Of a stretch of DNA of 64,000 nucleotides, positions 11,049-21,493 are shown one piece after another. A program made the translations under genes and the position numbers. Source of the DNA: Simmondsia chinensis. Its lineage: Eukaryota > Streptophyta > Magnoliopsida > Caryophyllales > Simmondsiaceae. The notes under the pieces are model-generated. The model did no database searches. It was given only the letters and a program-made list of their open reading frames with translations, and was not told the DNA's origin. Every line of letters begins with the position of its first letter. The stretch's first letter is position 1. The stretch lies in the NCBI GenBank assembly GCA_018398585.1, contig JAGTTD010000013.1, positions 11,755,237-11,819,236 of the forward strand. Reading direction: 5' to 3'.

Positions 11049-11507
11049 TAATGCAGTGCGTGTATGGGAAATAGGGGTACAGAAAGGTTCAATAGCCTTC
11101 CCTTTGAATTTTATTAATTAAATAACAAAATTACAAAGGGGAATTCGATTGCTCGGTTTCTCACAGGTTGAGAAACGAGTACATATGAAAGAAATTTGAA
11201 ATTAAAATTAAGAATTAACCAACAAACCCTAGCTAAACTTCTCCTTTATATAGAGGAGGAATAAAGGAGATTTGAATTCAAAATGACAACAATTAATAAG
11301 GAAACAAAATACGAATCACATCAAATCAGCAATTAAAAGGAAACGAGCAAAATTTGTTAAGTATTTGGTTGGAAATCACGAAAGTCATGGCTGGGACCTC
11401 GCGGAGCTATTCCGTACTGAACTTGGCGTCCTTCTTGGCAACCTACACGCCAATTCTACCCTCTCGCCAATCCATGGCTGTCTTCCTTGTCTTGGCTAGC
11501 TGCATCA
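11049..11507 (-). repeat. 5' LTR of the deleted gypsy element (459 bp)
   Basis: Ends CTGCATCA on the right. The left end is TAATGCAG, a one-base change from the TGATGCAG seen in the partner LTR. A minus-strand TATA box (CTATATAAAG, 11253-11244) is well placed for transcription towards the primer site. Confidence 0.9.
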
Positions 11508-11542
11508 CTTAAACTTTTAAGATATATGAATAGGTTGTTAAT

Positions 11543-11793
11543 TTACCAATTCATAAGGCATCGGATTCCATCAAAACTCTGAAGTTAAGCGTGCTTGGGC
11601 GAGACTAGTACTAGGATGGATGATCTCCTGGGAAGTCCTCGTGTTGCCAACCCTATAAGGCTGGGGGTCTTTGGAAACAGCCTCTCGGCAGGGTTATATC
11701 CTGAAGGGGCAAGGGTGCATACATCCACCCCTCCCAGACCTCGCTTATGCGAGAGCCTTTGAGGTACTGGATCTGTTATTGTTGTTGTTGTTG
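11543..11793 (+). mobile_element. 5S rRNA-headed retroposon (SINE-like) with TTG tail
   Basis: Positions 11543-11654 match plant 5S rRNA from about nucleotide 12 to its 3' end. The box A/intermediate region (AAGCGTGCTTGGGCG, 11587-11601) is unchanged, and the box C region (11614-11634) has two transitions. From 11656 the sequence becomes an RTE/SINE-type 3' domain (GGAAACAGCCTCTCGGCAGG, GGGTGCATACATCCACCCC, GCGAGAGCC) and ends in GTT repeats. A perfect 17-bp duplication (ATGAATAGGTTGTTAAT) flanks it at 11526-11542 and 11794-11810. That is direct evidence of retroposition as one unit. Confidence 0.85.
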
Positions 11794-11810
11794 ATGAATA
11801 GGTTGTTAAT

Positions 11811-12248
11811 ATTGTATTAGAGCCCTGGATAGAGCGGTCATCTATTTGAATTGCAATAGCCCCAACTTGTAATATATATTAATGCAATTTTAGCAGAATG
11901 TATAAGAAAGGGATTTACAGTATTTGTGCTTCAAACTTAATGAGCATTTATATGAGACGACAAGCTAGAGTAGAAAATCATTTTTGGGGATCCACCAAGT
12001 TTTAAAATTAATTTTATCTCACTTTTCATTTTCTATTTTTAGTTCTCACCTAAATTTTAAAAAAACCAAAAATAGAAACCCAAAATCAAAACAAATGAAC
12101 CTTATTTTGAGATGGTTCTTATATTAGTGGTCTAGTCCACTTAATAGTAATTTATTTTAGAACTGAACCTCAAATCGGCTTATATGTAACCATTTTCTAG
12201 AATGCAGGAATCATTTTAGAACTGAACCTCAAATTGGCTTATACATTG
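11811..12248. other. Intergenic, with a local tandem duplication
   Basis: No coding potential is seen. About 34 bp beginning ATTTTAGAACTGAACC occurs at 12154-12187 and again at 12213-12246, a simple duplication just left of the copia LTR. Confidence 0.5.
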
Positions 12249-12368
12249 TGTTGTGCCTCAAATTCAAGTCTCAATTTTGAAGCAGAAGTTTGTGGTGGAC
12301 CGAAGGGACCAAATATGGACCTTGACTTCTAGGTTGGCCTAGTATACACATTCTTTGCAATAATTTTA

Positions 12369-13129
12369 GGACTTGTTTGGCTTAGTTTCACCTGGGGAAA
12401 AATTATTATTATTATTTTTTTTTTTTTTGGGAGCAGTACTTTTCTAATATTTGGAGAATATTTGGCAACAATAAAAAAGCCTTTTTATTTAAAGTAAAAG
12501 CCATTTTTTCGCTTTTAAGGAGAAGCATAAATTTGGTGCTTCTCATTTTAAGCACAAGTAGAAGAAAAAAATTTAACAATTGAGAAAAATTTTGGTTTAA
12601 GTATATTTATGGTTGTTAATATATTTAAAAATCAATTTACACATTTGAACAACAAGTTATATATTTAAAAAATATATTAAATATAAAAAGTACGTTAATA
12701 ATTAATAACAAATTTACAATATTTAGAAATTATTTCAAATATTCGAAAAAAATATTTTAATATTTAAAAAACTAAACATTTTAAAAATATTGAAAAAATA
12801 TTTTAAAGCAATTAGTTTAAGTATTTAAAAAATATTTTATATATTTAAAAATATTTAAATAATAAAAAATTTTAAATATTTAAAAAATTTATTAAATATT
12901 TGAAATGATTATTGGGTAATTGTTTTCAACTATAAAAGACTTCTGTTAATTTTGAAAAAAATTATTTTTTTAAACATTGGCGAAACACTCAAAATATTAC
13001 AATAAGCGCTTCTTTACAAGTCGAGTCAAACACAAACTGCTTATTTGAAATATCACTTTTTGAAAAAGTGCTTTTACAAAAAGTAGTTCTAAAAAAACCA
13101 TTTTTTCTATAGCAATGCCAAACACGCCC
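12369..13129. mobile_element. PIF/Harbinger (Tourist-like) non-autonomous element
   Basis: The left end GGACTTGTTTGGC and the right end GCCAAACACGCCC form a 13-bp inverted repeat with two mismatches, and a 3-bp TTA duplication flanks both (12366-12368, 13130-13132). These are the family's usual termini and target. The 761-bp interior is very AT-rich with ATTTAAAAA motifs and no transposase. The insertion point is confirmed because the host LTR reads straight across it in the other LTR copy. Confidence 0.8.
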
Positions 13130-13218
13130 TTATTCTCACCTCTTTATATATGTTTTTGTTGTTGCTTGCTACTTGTATCCCCATATTTGATCATAGTGAA
13201 AGCTTTATACTTTTCGCC

Positions 13219-13584
13219 TATTAAATCCTAGTCATATTTCTTGTATAATACCTTGTATTTAGTTCCTTGTACATGTATTTTTCTATTTTGAACATAGTAT
13301 ATTCTCTAGGTTCTTTTCCTTATCTACTTAGCATAGATTTCGCAGATTTTATCGACTTTCCCTCCTTGGCAGCCGGCCACTATTAGACAAGGATTAAGTA
13401 GATTTTAGTTTATTCTTTCCATGATTCTTTATTGATTTTCCTCCTTCTAGTGCTGATTTTCAGCTTTTACCTTCTATGTAATTTGCTATTTATTTTGATG
13501 TAAATTGTACTCTTGAACTATTCAATCAAAGGAAGTATTACCCTTCAATTGTTTCATATTTTCCTAGACTTATTTATTTCTACA
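13219..13584 (+). repeat. 5' LTR of copia copy A (366 bp)
   Basis: Begins TATTAAATCC (TG changed to TA) and ends TTATTTCTACA. It aligns with 17998-18279 except for about 70 bp lost from the latter after the CAGCCGG motif. Confidence 0.9.
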
Positions 13585-13600
13585 TGGTATAAGAGCAGGC
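13585..13600 (+). other. Primer-binding site, initiator tRNA-Met type
   Basis: TGGTATAAGAGC directly abuts the LTR end and differs by one base from the canonical TGGTATCAGAGC. Confidence 0.85.
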
Positions 13601-13726
13601 TTGATTTTGCAAGTCTAATATCCCCTTCTTCTAGCTATGAACCTCAACTGTTTGTGAGCATTCTTCTCTTTTTTTTCTTTTCTTTTTTTTTTTTTTTTTG
13701 CATTTCTTTGTCACATTAAATTTATA

Positions 13727-14640
13727 ATGTCAGGGGAAAATTCAAACCAAGTTGAGGCCCTGGTTGTTGTTTCAAAAGGAGTACTAGATGGTAGTTCTGC
13801 TTATTTTTTACATCCCTCGGATCATCCAAGGCATAATTTTGTCCAAGATGTTTTAATTGGTCCAAATTTCCCTGTGTGGAAACACTTGATTCTTAAAGTT
13901 TTCAAAGCTAAGCGCAAAATTGGCTTTCTTGATGGAAGCATTGAACTGGATGAGAGTTTTTCGGATTTTGAGAATTAGAGTGCTTGTGACTCAATAGTAC
14001 TGCCTTGGCTTACGAACTCGGTCTCAAAAGAGATCAATGCTAGCATCACTTATTTTGAAACCTCTCATGATAGTTGGCTAGACCTTAACGAACAGTTTTT
14101 GCAAGGGAATGTTCCTCGTATCTATGAAATTAAGCACAAGATTTTTATGGGATGAACTTTATATCATAGTTTCCATTCCCCCCTGCACTTGCGGTTTGGG
14201 TCAGGCTTTTTTGGGAATCCACGATATGGAAAGATTGTTAGACATGCTTATGGGGCTTGATTAATCTTTTTCCACTGTTAGATCTCAGCTTATGAACACT
14301 AAACCCCTAACAACTGTTGGGAATGCTTATTCTGTGTTGTGCCAAGAAGAAAAACTGCAAAGGGTAGCAGCCGGTCAAATTACTTATCTCAAACCATCGG
14401 CTTTGGCTGCAAAAGGGGACGCATACCGGCTGCAGCTGGTAGTGTACAGTCGGCTACGGGTATGCTCTCTCAACGCTTTAACCATTTCACTTGTGCTCAT
14501 TGTAAGAAATAGGGACACACGAAGGAAAGGTGCTTTGAGTTATTTTGGCTACCCACCGGGTTGGAGAAACAGGACATCAAGAGGAAGCCGATGAAGTGCA
14601 TCTGGTGTAGTTACAGCAGCCCAACCGAACGCTGACAGCC
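13727..14640 (+). pseudogene. Copia gag (copy A)
   Basis: Starts MSGENSNQVEAL and has the plant copia N-terminal domain: YFLHPSDHPRHNFVQDVLIG, then FPVWKHLILKVFKAKRKIGF. A TAG follows at 13976-13978. After it the frame continues with ITYFETSHDSWLDL and, past a frameshift, TVGNAYSVLCQEEKLQR. A CCHC knuckle with one stop (CAHCKK then GHTKERC, about 14495-14535) precedes a GYPPGWRNR motif. Full family gags carry all these blocks in order, so only point lesions have occurred. Confidence 0.8.
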
Positions 14641-14675
14641 CTGTCTAGGGACTTTCACAAAACCAATATCAGCAA

Positions 14676-14906
14676 TTGTTGGCTTTGCTTGGATCCGCTA
14701 CTGCCTCTCCTGGTATAAATTTAGCAGATCAGGTTGCGACACCTTCATCGAGTTGGATTATTGATAAAGGGGCCAGCGATCCCATGGTTTCATCTTTGTC
14801 CTTGATGTTCGATGTTGTTACTAATGTCATGGTGGGGCCTGTTAGGTTGCCTAATGGGTCAAGTATGTTGGTTTCCCATACGGGGAAAAGTCCGTATTTC
14901 AGATAA
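14676..14906 (+). pseudogene. Copia protease with altered active site (copy A)
   Basis: The frame reads LALLGSATASPGINLADQVA and then SSWIIDKGASDPM, where copia proteases normally have WIIDTGASDHM. The catalytic DTG is therefore DKG and the following His is Pro. The later strands (VRLPNGSSMLVSHTGK) are present. The protein would not cleave Gag-Pol. Confidence 0.8.
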
Positions 14907-15009
14907 TCTCATTCTCAAGGATGTTCTATACGTGCCTGGTTTTTATTACAATTTATTGTCCACGAGCAAACTGACATGACATGAAAGTTGTGTATTTACG
15001 TTTCATCCC

Positions 15010-16275
15010 ACTTTTGTTATGTACAGGACCTATGCTCGAACAAGCTGATTAGAGCGGGTAGGCTAAGGGATGGGCTATACCACATGGAGATTCGGTCGAT
15101 GGGTCCTTTTTCATCATTAGCATCGTCTTCAGTTTCAGTTTAGAATAAGGAGGCTGTTTTGTGGCATTTTCGTTTAGGGCATGTTCCTTTTTCTACGTTA
15201 TCTGTTTTTCCGCATTTGAATGTTGAAAGGACGAATTTTGTTTGTGATTGTTGTCACCATGCTAAATAGGCACGCTTGCCTTTTCCATTGTCAACTTCAA
15301 AGACTAATGTTTGTTTTGAGCTTATACATTGTGATATTTGGGGACTGTATCAAACTGTGTCGTTAATAGGGGCATGATATCTCCTTACTATTGTTGATGA
15401 TTTTAATCGTTGTACATGGGTTTATTTGATGAGGGAAAAATCCAAGGCCCATAAAATACTCATGGATTTCTGTAGAATGGTTAGTACTCAATTTGGCTTT
15501 TAGGTCAAGCAAGTAAGGAGCGACAATGGACAAGAATTCAAGTATGGCCTCTACTAGACATCTATGCTCAAAATGGGATTCAATTACAAACATCTTTGAC
15601 TGGGACACCTCAACAAAATGGAGTTGTTGAGCGCAAATACAAGCATCTCTTAGAGGTTGGTCGAGCACTACGTTTTCAAGCCGGTTTGCCTAAAAGGTTT
15701 TGAGGTGAGTGCATTTTGGCAGTGGCTTACCCTATAAATTTAACGTCTTCAGTTTGACTTGAGAACAAAAGTCCATATGAGATTTTAATGGGTAAAAGGC
15801 CTTATGATTGTTTACAAGTTTTTGGATGTCGGTGTTATTTTTGTGATAAAACACGTGATAAGTTTGATAGTCGTGCAACTCTAGGGATATGTGTTGGGTA
15901 CCCACATGGCCAAAAGGGGTACAAGATTTATAGTGTCGAAAATAAGAAAATTGTTGTTTCAAGGGATGTTCAATTTTATGAAGACGATTTTCCTTACCTT
16001 AAACTCGTTAATACTGAACCCACATTAGATGATACTTTACCCAACATTATTGGGGATCATGTTTTTGTTGAAGAAGTACCGGTTCATTTTGAACCGGTTG
16101 CTGCACAGGATACCTTAGTCCGCTCACTGCCGACCGAAACTCAATTAGAAATGGCGGCCGATAGTGGGTCAGCCGATAACGCCGAAAATGAGTAAGCCAG
16201 TGTTCACAGTGCCCATCAACTTGGCTCGAATGAGGAGAGTAGCCCAAACATTATTGCTAGAAGAAGTGCCCGTCC
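15010..16275 (+). pseudogene. Copia integrase and linker (copy A)
   Basis: In several frames: the HHCC region with a stop in VLWHFRLGH (about 15150), CHRAK-type Cys pair, then LLTIVDDFNRCTWVYLMREK (catalytic Asp 1), [11 protein letters not shown] (Asp 2), and NGVVERKY (Glu, about 15620-15645). The frame 15788-16195 holds MGKRPYDCLQVFGCRCYFCD and RATLGICVGYPHGQKGYKIY, the conserved C-terminal part, followed by a proline- and acid-rich linker. At least four stops or shifts are present. Confidence 0.8.
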
Positions 16276-16279
16276 ACGG

Positions 16280-17320
16280 ATGATTCTCGTTAAGTATAGA
16301 GATTATGTTTGTGATGTACCTTCTTCTATAACCCATACTCTAGCTACTGCTCCATCAGCCAATTCGGGTATAGCTTATCCTGTCTTAAATTTTGTATCTA
16401 ACGCACAATTTTCTAACGCTCACATTACTCTTTTAAATGCCATCACTTCTAGTGATGAGCCAAAAACTTTTCAACAGGCTGTACAGTTCAAGCATTTGAG
16501 AGATGTTATGGAAAAGGAGATACAAGCTTTAGAAGAGAATCATACTTGGACGTTAGAAAGTTTTCCCAATGGCAAGAAGGCCATAGATTCAAAATGGGTC
16601 TACAAAGTGAAGTATAAGTCAGATGTGATGATTGAACGACACAAGGTGTGTCTTGTCACCAAGGGCTTCACTCAAGTAGATGGTATTGATTATCACGATA
16701 CTTTTGCTCCAATCACTAAATTGGTCACTGTTCATTGTGTTTTGGCGGTTGCCTCGGCACATAACTAGATTATATATCAATTAGATGTTAGCAATGCTTT
16801 TCGCCATGGGGATCTAAGCGAAGAAGTATATATGAAATTACCCTTAGGTTTTGAGCATCAACATGAAGGGAAAGTATGTCGCCTTCATAAATCTCTTTAT
16901 GGGCTAAAGCAAGCCTCCCGTAACTGGAATGAAAAATTTACCTCCATACTTGTAGGAATCTATTTTCGTCTATCAAAAATAGATTACTCTCTTTTTACGT
17001 TTTTCCACAAGGATGTATACAGTGTTGTTTTAATATATGTGTATGATGTGATAATTACGAGCAATAATATGGAGTACACAGCAAAAGTCAAAGGAAATTT
17101 GAATAAAGCTTTTGGAATTAAAGACCTAGGACTCGCTAAGTATTTTTTGAGAATAGAAGTCGCCCGTTCGCCTAAAGGAATCATGTTAAGCCAAAGAAAA
17201 TATGCTCTTGACATTCTCAGTGAGGCTAAACTATTGGGAGCCAAACCGGTATCCACATCGATTATTCAAAATCATGGGTTAGGTGGTGGAATTTGTAATT
17301 TTGTGTCAGATATAGGCTAA
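16280..17320 (+). pseudogene. Copia reverse transcriptase (copy A)
   Basis: Follows the family closely: HTWTLESFPNGKKAIDSKWV, CLVTKGFTQVDGIDYHDTFA, a stop after [41 protein letters not shown]. The catalytic motif reads LIYVYDVIITS, so the first Asp of YVDD is Tyr. Then FGIKDLGLAKYFLRIEVARS and LSQRKYALDIL. Full domain length is kept. Confidence 0.85.
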
Positions 17321-17329
17321 TATAAGCAA

Positions 17330-17985
17330 TTGGTAGTGCGTCTGTTATATCTTACCATCACCCGACCTGAAATTTGTTACGCTGTTCAAATTTTGAGCCA
17401 ATTTATGCATGATCCAAGACAGCCTCATGTTGATGCTGCCATGTGGGTACTGCGATACCTCAAGGGTACCTCGGGACAAGGTATATTTCTGCCTTTAGAT
17501 AGTGATCTTTCGCTTTGTGGTTATTGTGATGCTGATTGGGCTGGTTGCCCAACACGAGATGCTCTACGATAGGTTATGCTGTCTTCTTAGGTGGGGCATC
17601 GATCTCATGAAAGTCAAAGAAACAACTAGTTGTTTCACGATCTCGGCTAAGGCTGAGTACCGATCTATGGCCATTGTCACTAGTGAGATTGTTTGGTTAA
17701 GGCATTTATTATCTGATCTTATTGTGCCTTCTAACCATCCTTCATTTCTATTTTGTGACAATCAAGCAGCCTTACATATTATCCCTAACTCTGTTTTTCT
17801 TGAGAGGATGAAGCACATTTAAATTGGCTATTATTTTGTTCGTGAAAAGCTGTTGACTAAAGAGATTGCAGCTTCTTTCATTCGTTCCAGGGACAAAATT
17901 GTGAAAGTTTTTACTAAAGCATTAAGTTCCTCCAGCCATTTGATGCTTTTTTGCAAGTTGGGCATGGTGAATCTTCACGCTCCAA
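17330..17985 (+). pseudogene. Copia RNase H (copy A)
   Basis: Begins with the connection region LLYLTITRPEICYAVQILSQ and YLKGTSGQGIFL, then YCDADWAGCPTRD. After a frameshift come KAEYRSMAIVTSEIVWLRHLL and FLFCDNQAALHI, with catalytic Asp and Glu residues mostly present. The tail reads EKLLTKEIAASFIRSRDKIV and stops just before the purine tract and 3' LTR. Confidence 0.8.
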
Positions 17986-17997
17986 CTTGAGAGGGAG

Positions 17998-18279
17998 TGT
18001 TAAATCCTAGTCATATTTCTTGTACAATACCTTGTATTCAGTTCCTTGTACATGTTTTTTTTTTGAACATAGTATATTCTCTAGGTTTTTTTTCCCCCTT
18101 ATTTACTTAGCATATATTTGGTAGATTTTATCTTCTTTCCCACCTCGGCAGCCGGTCAGCTTTTACCTTCTATGTAATCTGCCATTTATTTTGATGTAAA
18201 TTGTACTTTGAGATATTCAATCAAAGGAAGTATTACCCTTCAATTGTTTCATATTTTCCTAGACTTATTTATTTCTACA
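17998..18279 (+). repeat. 3' LTR of copia copy A (282 bp)
   Basis: Starts TGTTAAATCC, ends TTATTTCTACA, and keeps the canonical TG at its 5' end. It is shorter than the 5' LTR because of one internal deletion. Confidence 0.9.
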
Positions 18280-18439
18280 TTGCCTATGGTGTTTTCCTTA
18301 TTTAAGGATTTTTCACATAAATTTATGTGTTATTCTTTCACTTTCTCTCTTCTCCTTTCATTTTTATAATGATATGGTTCTGGGATTGAAATTGAACCTA
18401 AATCTTTGGTATTTTTTCTGACAAATTAGTATCAGATAG

Positions 18440-18960
18440 CTAAGTTGATCGATTTGATGCCGTGTCTATTGTGAAAGCTGAAATTGGTAAATTTGGTATT
18501 CGAGAGAGTTCTTGTTTATGTTAATCTCGAATGAAGGGCTTCTTAACACATATAATGGGTTGAAGAAAGCTTTAAATGGGAAGGATAAGAAGCCAATAAA
18601 CTTGCCAAAATGCCAGTAAGAATGGTTAGATGAAAAAGCTCTCACTGTTTTCTAGACATGCCTCATAGATGAAGTTTTTACCAAGGTATTGGAAGCAAAA
18701 CTTCCAAAGAGCCAAGGGAAAATTTGTACGAGTTTTTTGTGTGTTAAGTTTGTTTCCAATAGATTAGACATCAAGTGAAGGCTTTTCATTTTTCATATGG
18801 AAAAAGGTATGTCCCTTAAAACCCACATTCATGAGTCAACTCTATCATTCAATCAGATTAAAAAAGAAAAAGAAAAAAAAAGAACTCAATCATTCAAGAA
18901 TTAAGAGAACTTGAGAATGTGCCAAAAGATGAAGATCAAGCCAATTTGTATTGGGGTGGT
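18440..18960 (+). pseudogene. Gag remnant of the outer copia
   Basis: Broken frames show VKAEIGKFGI just behind the primer site, then a region that in better frames would give lysine-rich gag wording (DKKPINLPKCQ, VLEAK), and at 18890-18955 ENVPKDEDQANLYWGG-like residues. This is the Ivana/Tork-like UBN2 capsid pattern. A GGGTAATGGG-rich stretch at 18960-19130 breaks the pattern and may be a separate small insertion. Confidence 0.55.
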
Positions 18961-19329
18961 ACAATTTGGGTATTAAAGACCCATTAGATGCCTGCAGGTA
19001 ATGGGTTAGGTTTTGGTATGGGTTTGTACCCTGTGGGGCAGGTATGGGTTTCAACTTTGTACTTGCGGCGGGTAATGGTAGTAGGTATAAATTTGGATGG
19101 TGGATGCAAGCATGGAGAGGAAACATCCTACCTGCCTCGCCCCATTACCATGAATGAAGAAGATGAGACTGAACAATAGGTAGATCAATAAACTATTGCC
19201 AAGGGAAGATAGAAGACGTAAGCCAGGCCACCATAAATATATAGGTACACGAGATGCTTACTTATGTTCTTACTATGATTGAGCTACTTTATAAGAGCGA
19301 GCCATCAGCACAATCAAAGGCAATGTTTG

Positions 19330-20870
19330 GAGTTGATTTAGAAAAATGGTTGACGGCTATGCAACAAGAGATGAAATATCTACAAAAGGACCAATTTTAG
19401 GTTTGTAAAACCACCAGTAGGGAAGAACATCATTGGGCACAAATGAGCCTGCAAAATAAAAGAAGGTATCCTTGGGGGTTGACGATGTTAGGTACAAGGC
19501 AAGATTGGTGGTCAAATGTTAAAATATGATAGAAGAGTATATTTTAATGATGTTTTTCCACCTGTTGTAAGCCACTATTCCATTTGAGCATTACCGGCCT
19601 TAGTTACCATGCATAACTTAGGATAGCAACAACTTGATGTAAAAGCTGCATTCCTGCACAGTGAATTAAAAGGAGAGTATCTACATGTATCAACCTAAGG
19701 GTTTCGTTTTTCAGGGCAAAAAATATCATGCTTGCTTATTGAAGGGGTCTCTTTTATGGTCTAAAGTCATTACCTACGGAGTGATATAAGAGGTTTGATC
19801 AGTTCATGATCAATCATGGGTGCTCTAGGAGCTATTACAATAGTTGTGTCTACTATGAACATGCTAGTAAAATTTCAGTCATTTACCTCTCATTATTTGT
19901 TGGTGACATGCCTATTTCAGCTAAAGATATGCTTGAAATTGAAACCACGAAGTTTTGTTGAAAGGTGAATTTGAAATGGATGATTTCGGACCAACCAAGA
20001 TGATTTTGGACCAACCAAGAAGATCCTTGGTATGGCGATTCATGGATTGAAAAGCTAGAAAGGTATACTTTAACTTAAGAAAAGCTCATTGAAAAGGTCC
20101 AAAATGAATTTAACATGAAAGATGCTAAACCAGTAAGCAATCCTTTGTCAACTCATCTAAAGCTTTCAGCTTTAGTTTGATCACTGACATAAGAAGAGAT
20201 CAAGTACATGTCACGTGTGCCATACTTCAGTATAGCGGGTAGCATCATGTATACTATGGTGTGCATATGCCCAGATATTACACTTGTTGTTAGTAAAGTG
20301 AGAGGATATGTAAGTAACCTAGAAAAGAGCATTGCAATCATTTAAATGGATTTTTAGATATTTACACGGAATTATAAATACATATACGGAGTTTGAGAGA
20401 AGAAAAGAAAGTTTAGTTGGTTATGTTGATTCTGATTGTGGAAGTGATCTTGATACGAGAAGATTTACCATGGGTTATGTTTTTTCCCCTTGAGATTGTG
20501 CTATTATTTAAAAAGCATGCTTATAATCCAGTTCGCACATTGTTGGATGTTCAAGTACAATATATGGCTGTTACAGAAGCATTACAGGAAGCGGTATAGT
20601 TGTAAGGATTAGTGGGTGAGCTTAGGTTGGATTAGGGAGTTGCTCTTTTTTACTTTTATAGCTAATCTACCATTCATTTGGCTAAGGACCATGTGATAGA
20701 TCATGAGAAGATAAAGCAAGTAGATGTGGAGCACCACTACACCAAATATATCAATGAGGGGAAAGTCATATTAAAGAAGGTTGGTACTATCAATGATCCG
20801 GCTAACATGTTCATTAAAGCCTTTCCTAGCCCCCAGTTCAAGGCGTTGCTTAGACTTGATTGCTTCTAAT
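19330..20870 (+). pseudogene. Reverse transcriptase and RNase H remnant of the outer copia
   Basis: Recognisable blocks in shifting frames are AMQQEMKYLQKD, QQLDVKAAFLH-like, YMYQPKGFVFQGK-like, RFDQFMINHGCSRSYYNS, and ISVIYLSLFVGDMPISAKDM, where YVDD has become FVGD. They continue with LEKVQNEFNMKDAKPVSNPL and VPYFSIAGSIMYTMVC. RNase H follows as GYVDSDCGSDLDTRRFTMGY and HHYTKYINEGKVILKKVGT. Stops throughout. Confidence 0.75.
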
Positions 20871-20958
20871 TTTGGTTGAGATAACACTGTAGGGGGTTTT
20901 TGAGAAGCTAACGTTTTATCTTTTATATGGTTTTGAAATTTGAGCCAAGGTAGAAATT

Positions 20959-21314
20959 TGTTATATTTTATCTCGCCCTTTAGTCTCAATTTTGATATGA
21001 AGGTCTGTGATGGAGCGGAGGGACCATCTATGGACCTTATTTCTAGTTAGACCCAGTATACCCTTGCTGTTGTAGAGTTTGAGTTCTCCACTTTATATAT
21101 GCAGTATAGGTTTTGCGGCCTTTTTTTTTTTTTTTTTTTTGTTTTTCCCCTACTGCTTACTACTTGTATCCTCTTGCGCTTTTCCTTCATTTGCTAGCTT
21201 TCTATTTAAGTTTGTATCGTATTGTTTCCCTTTATCTCTTGTCTTCTCATTTTCTTTTAGATATAAAACTAGCATCTAAATCAAACCCAAATCTTTCCTG
21301 CATGAAAAATGACA
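20959..21314 (+). repeat. 3' LTR of the outer copia
   Basis: Starts TGTTATATTTTATC after AAGGTAGAAATT (purine tract) and ends GAAAAATGACA. Matches to the split 5' LTR include GGAGGGACC, CTATGGACCTT, GTATACC, CTTTATATATG and TACTACTTGTATCC. A poly-T run lies at 21121-21142. Confidence 0.75.
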
Positions 21315-21315
21315 G

Positions 21316-21493
21316 GGAGTGTTACTTACTACAGGAGGCGGTAGAAAAGTATTGTGTGCATAGGAATGAAATAGACCACTCGATCGAGGAGCTTATACAA
21401 ACGCCAGAGGACGTAGCTTCTGATCCCACTCTGCCTCGTACCAAGTTTTTTCATTGCCCTTTTTGCAACCATGGGGTGGCTATTCTCTTCCAG
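21316..21493 (+). pseudogene. Isolated exon like RNA polymerase subunit 9 (NRPB9)
   Basis: The exon is bounded by an AG acceptor (21314-21315) and a CAG|GTCAGA donor (21493/21494) and encodes about 59 residues. The block KYCVHRNEIDHS, then VASDPTLPRTK and CPFCNHGVAILFQ, matches the middle of plant RPB9/NRPB9, a small zinc-ribbon subunit of Pol II (shared with Pol IV/V in plants). The CxxC of the second ribbon is present. Neither the first exon nor the last one (GEEGMTLFFVCCN type) was found nearby, so this is an exon relic or part of a disrupted gene. Confidence 0.65.

Larger units (their letters stand above)
9047..11507 (-). mobile_element. Ty3/gypsy retrotransposon, internally deleted, with both LTRs and target duplication
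   Basis: Two related LTRs (9047-9518 and 11049-11507) flank a 1.5-kb body on the minus strand. The 5-bp duplication CTTAA stands at 9042-9046 and 11508-11512. The body holds a tRNA-Met primer site, a gag start, the RNase H end and integrase, and a purine tract next to 9518. Most of gag, all of protease and RT, and most of RNase H are missing. The integrase wording (KLPARMISPLPVLKKINDNAY, FNIKH) suggests a chromovirus-type element. Confidence 0.9.
13219..18279 (+). mobile_element. Ty1/copia retrotransposon, full length but inactivated (copy A)
   Basis: LTRs lie at 13219-13584 and 17998-18279. A primer site follows the first and a purine tract (AGAGGGAG) precedes the second. Flanking 5-mers TCGCC (13214-13218) and TTGCC (18280-18284) are a one-base-changed target duplication. 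Domains run in copia order: gag, protease, integrase, RT, RNase H. Stops, frameshifts and changed active sites (DKG for DTG, YVYD for YVDD) make it dead. A second copy of the family starts at 59298. Confidence 0.9.
12249..21314 (+). mobile_element. Decayed Ty1/copia element with two nested insertions in its 5' LTR
   Basis: The 5' LTR starts TGTTGTGCC at 12249 and matches the 3' LTR at 20959-21314. It is split by a MITE (12369-13129) and a complete copia (13219-18279), and ends at 18423 with ...TTTTTTCTGACA. A tRNA-Met primer site (TTAGTATCAGATAGC, 18426-18440) follows, then gag (18440-18960) and pol (19330-20870). The LTR pieces add up to roughly 345 bp against 356 bp for the 3' copy. No target duplication is visible (CATTG left, GGGAG right), so one flank may be rearranged. 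Confidence 0.8.

Noticed and set aside
10714..11121. 135-codon plus-strand ORF
   Set aside because: It is the antisense shadow of the gag stub, primer site and LTR of a minus-strand gypsy element.
11543..11655. Working 5S rRNA gene
   Set aside because: The first about 11 bases are missing, there are about a dozen changes, and the whole sits with a TTG-tailed domain inside a target duplication, so it is a retroposed copy.
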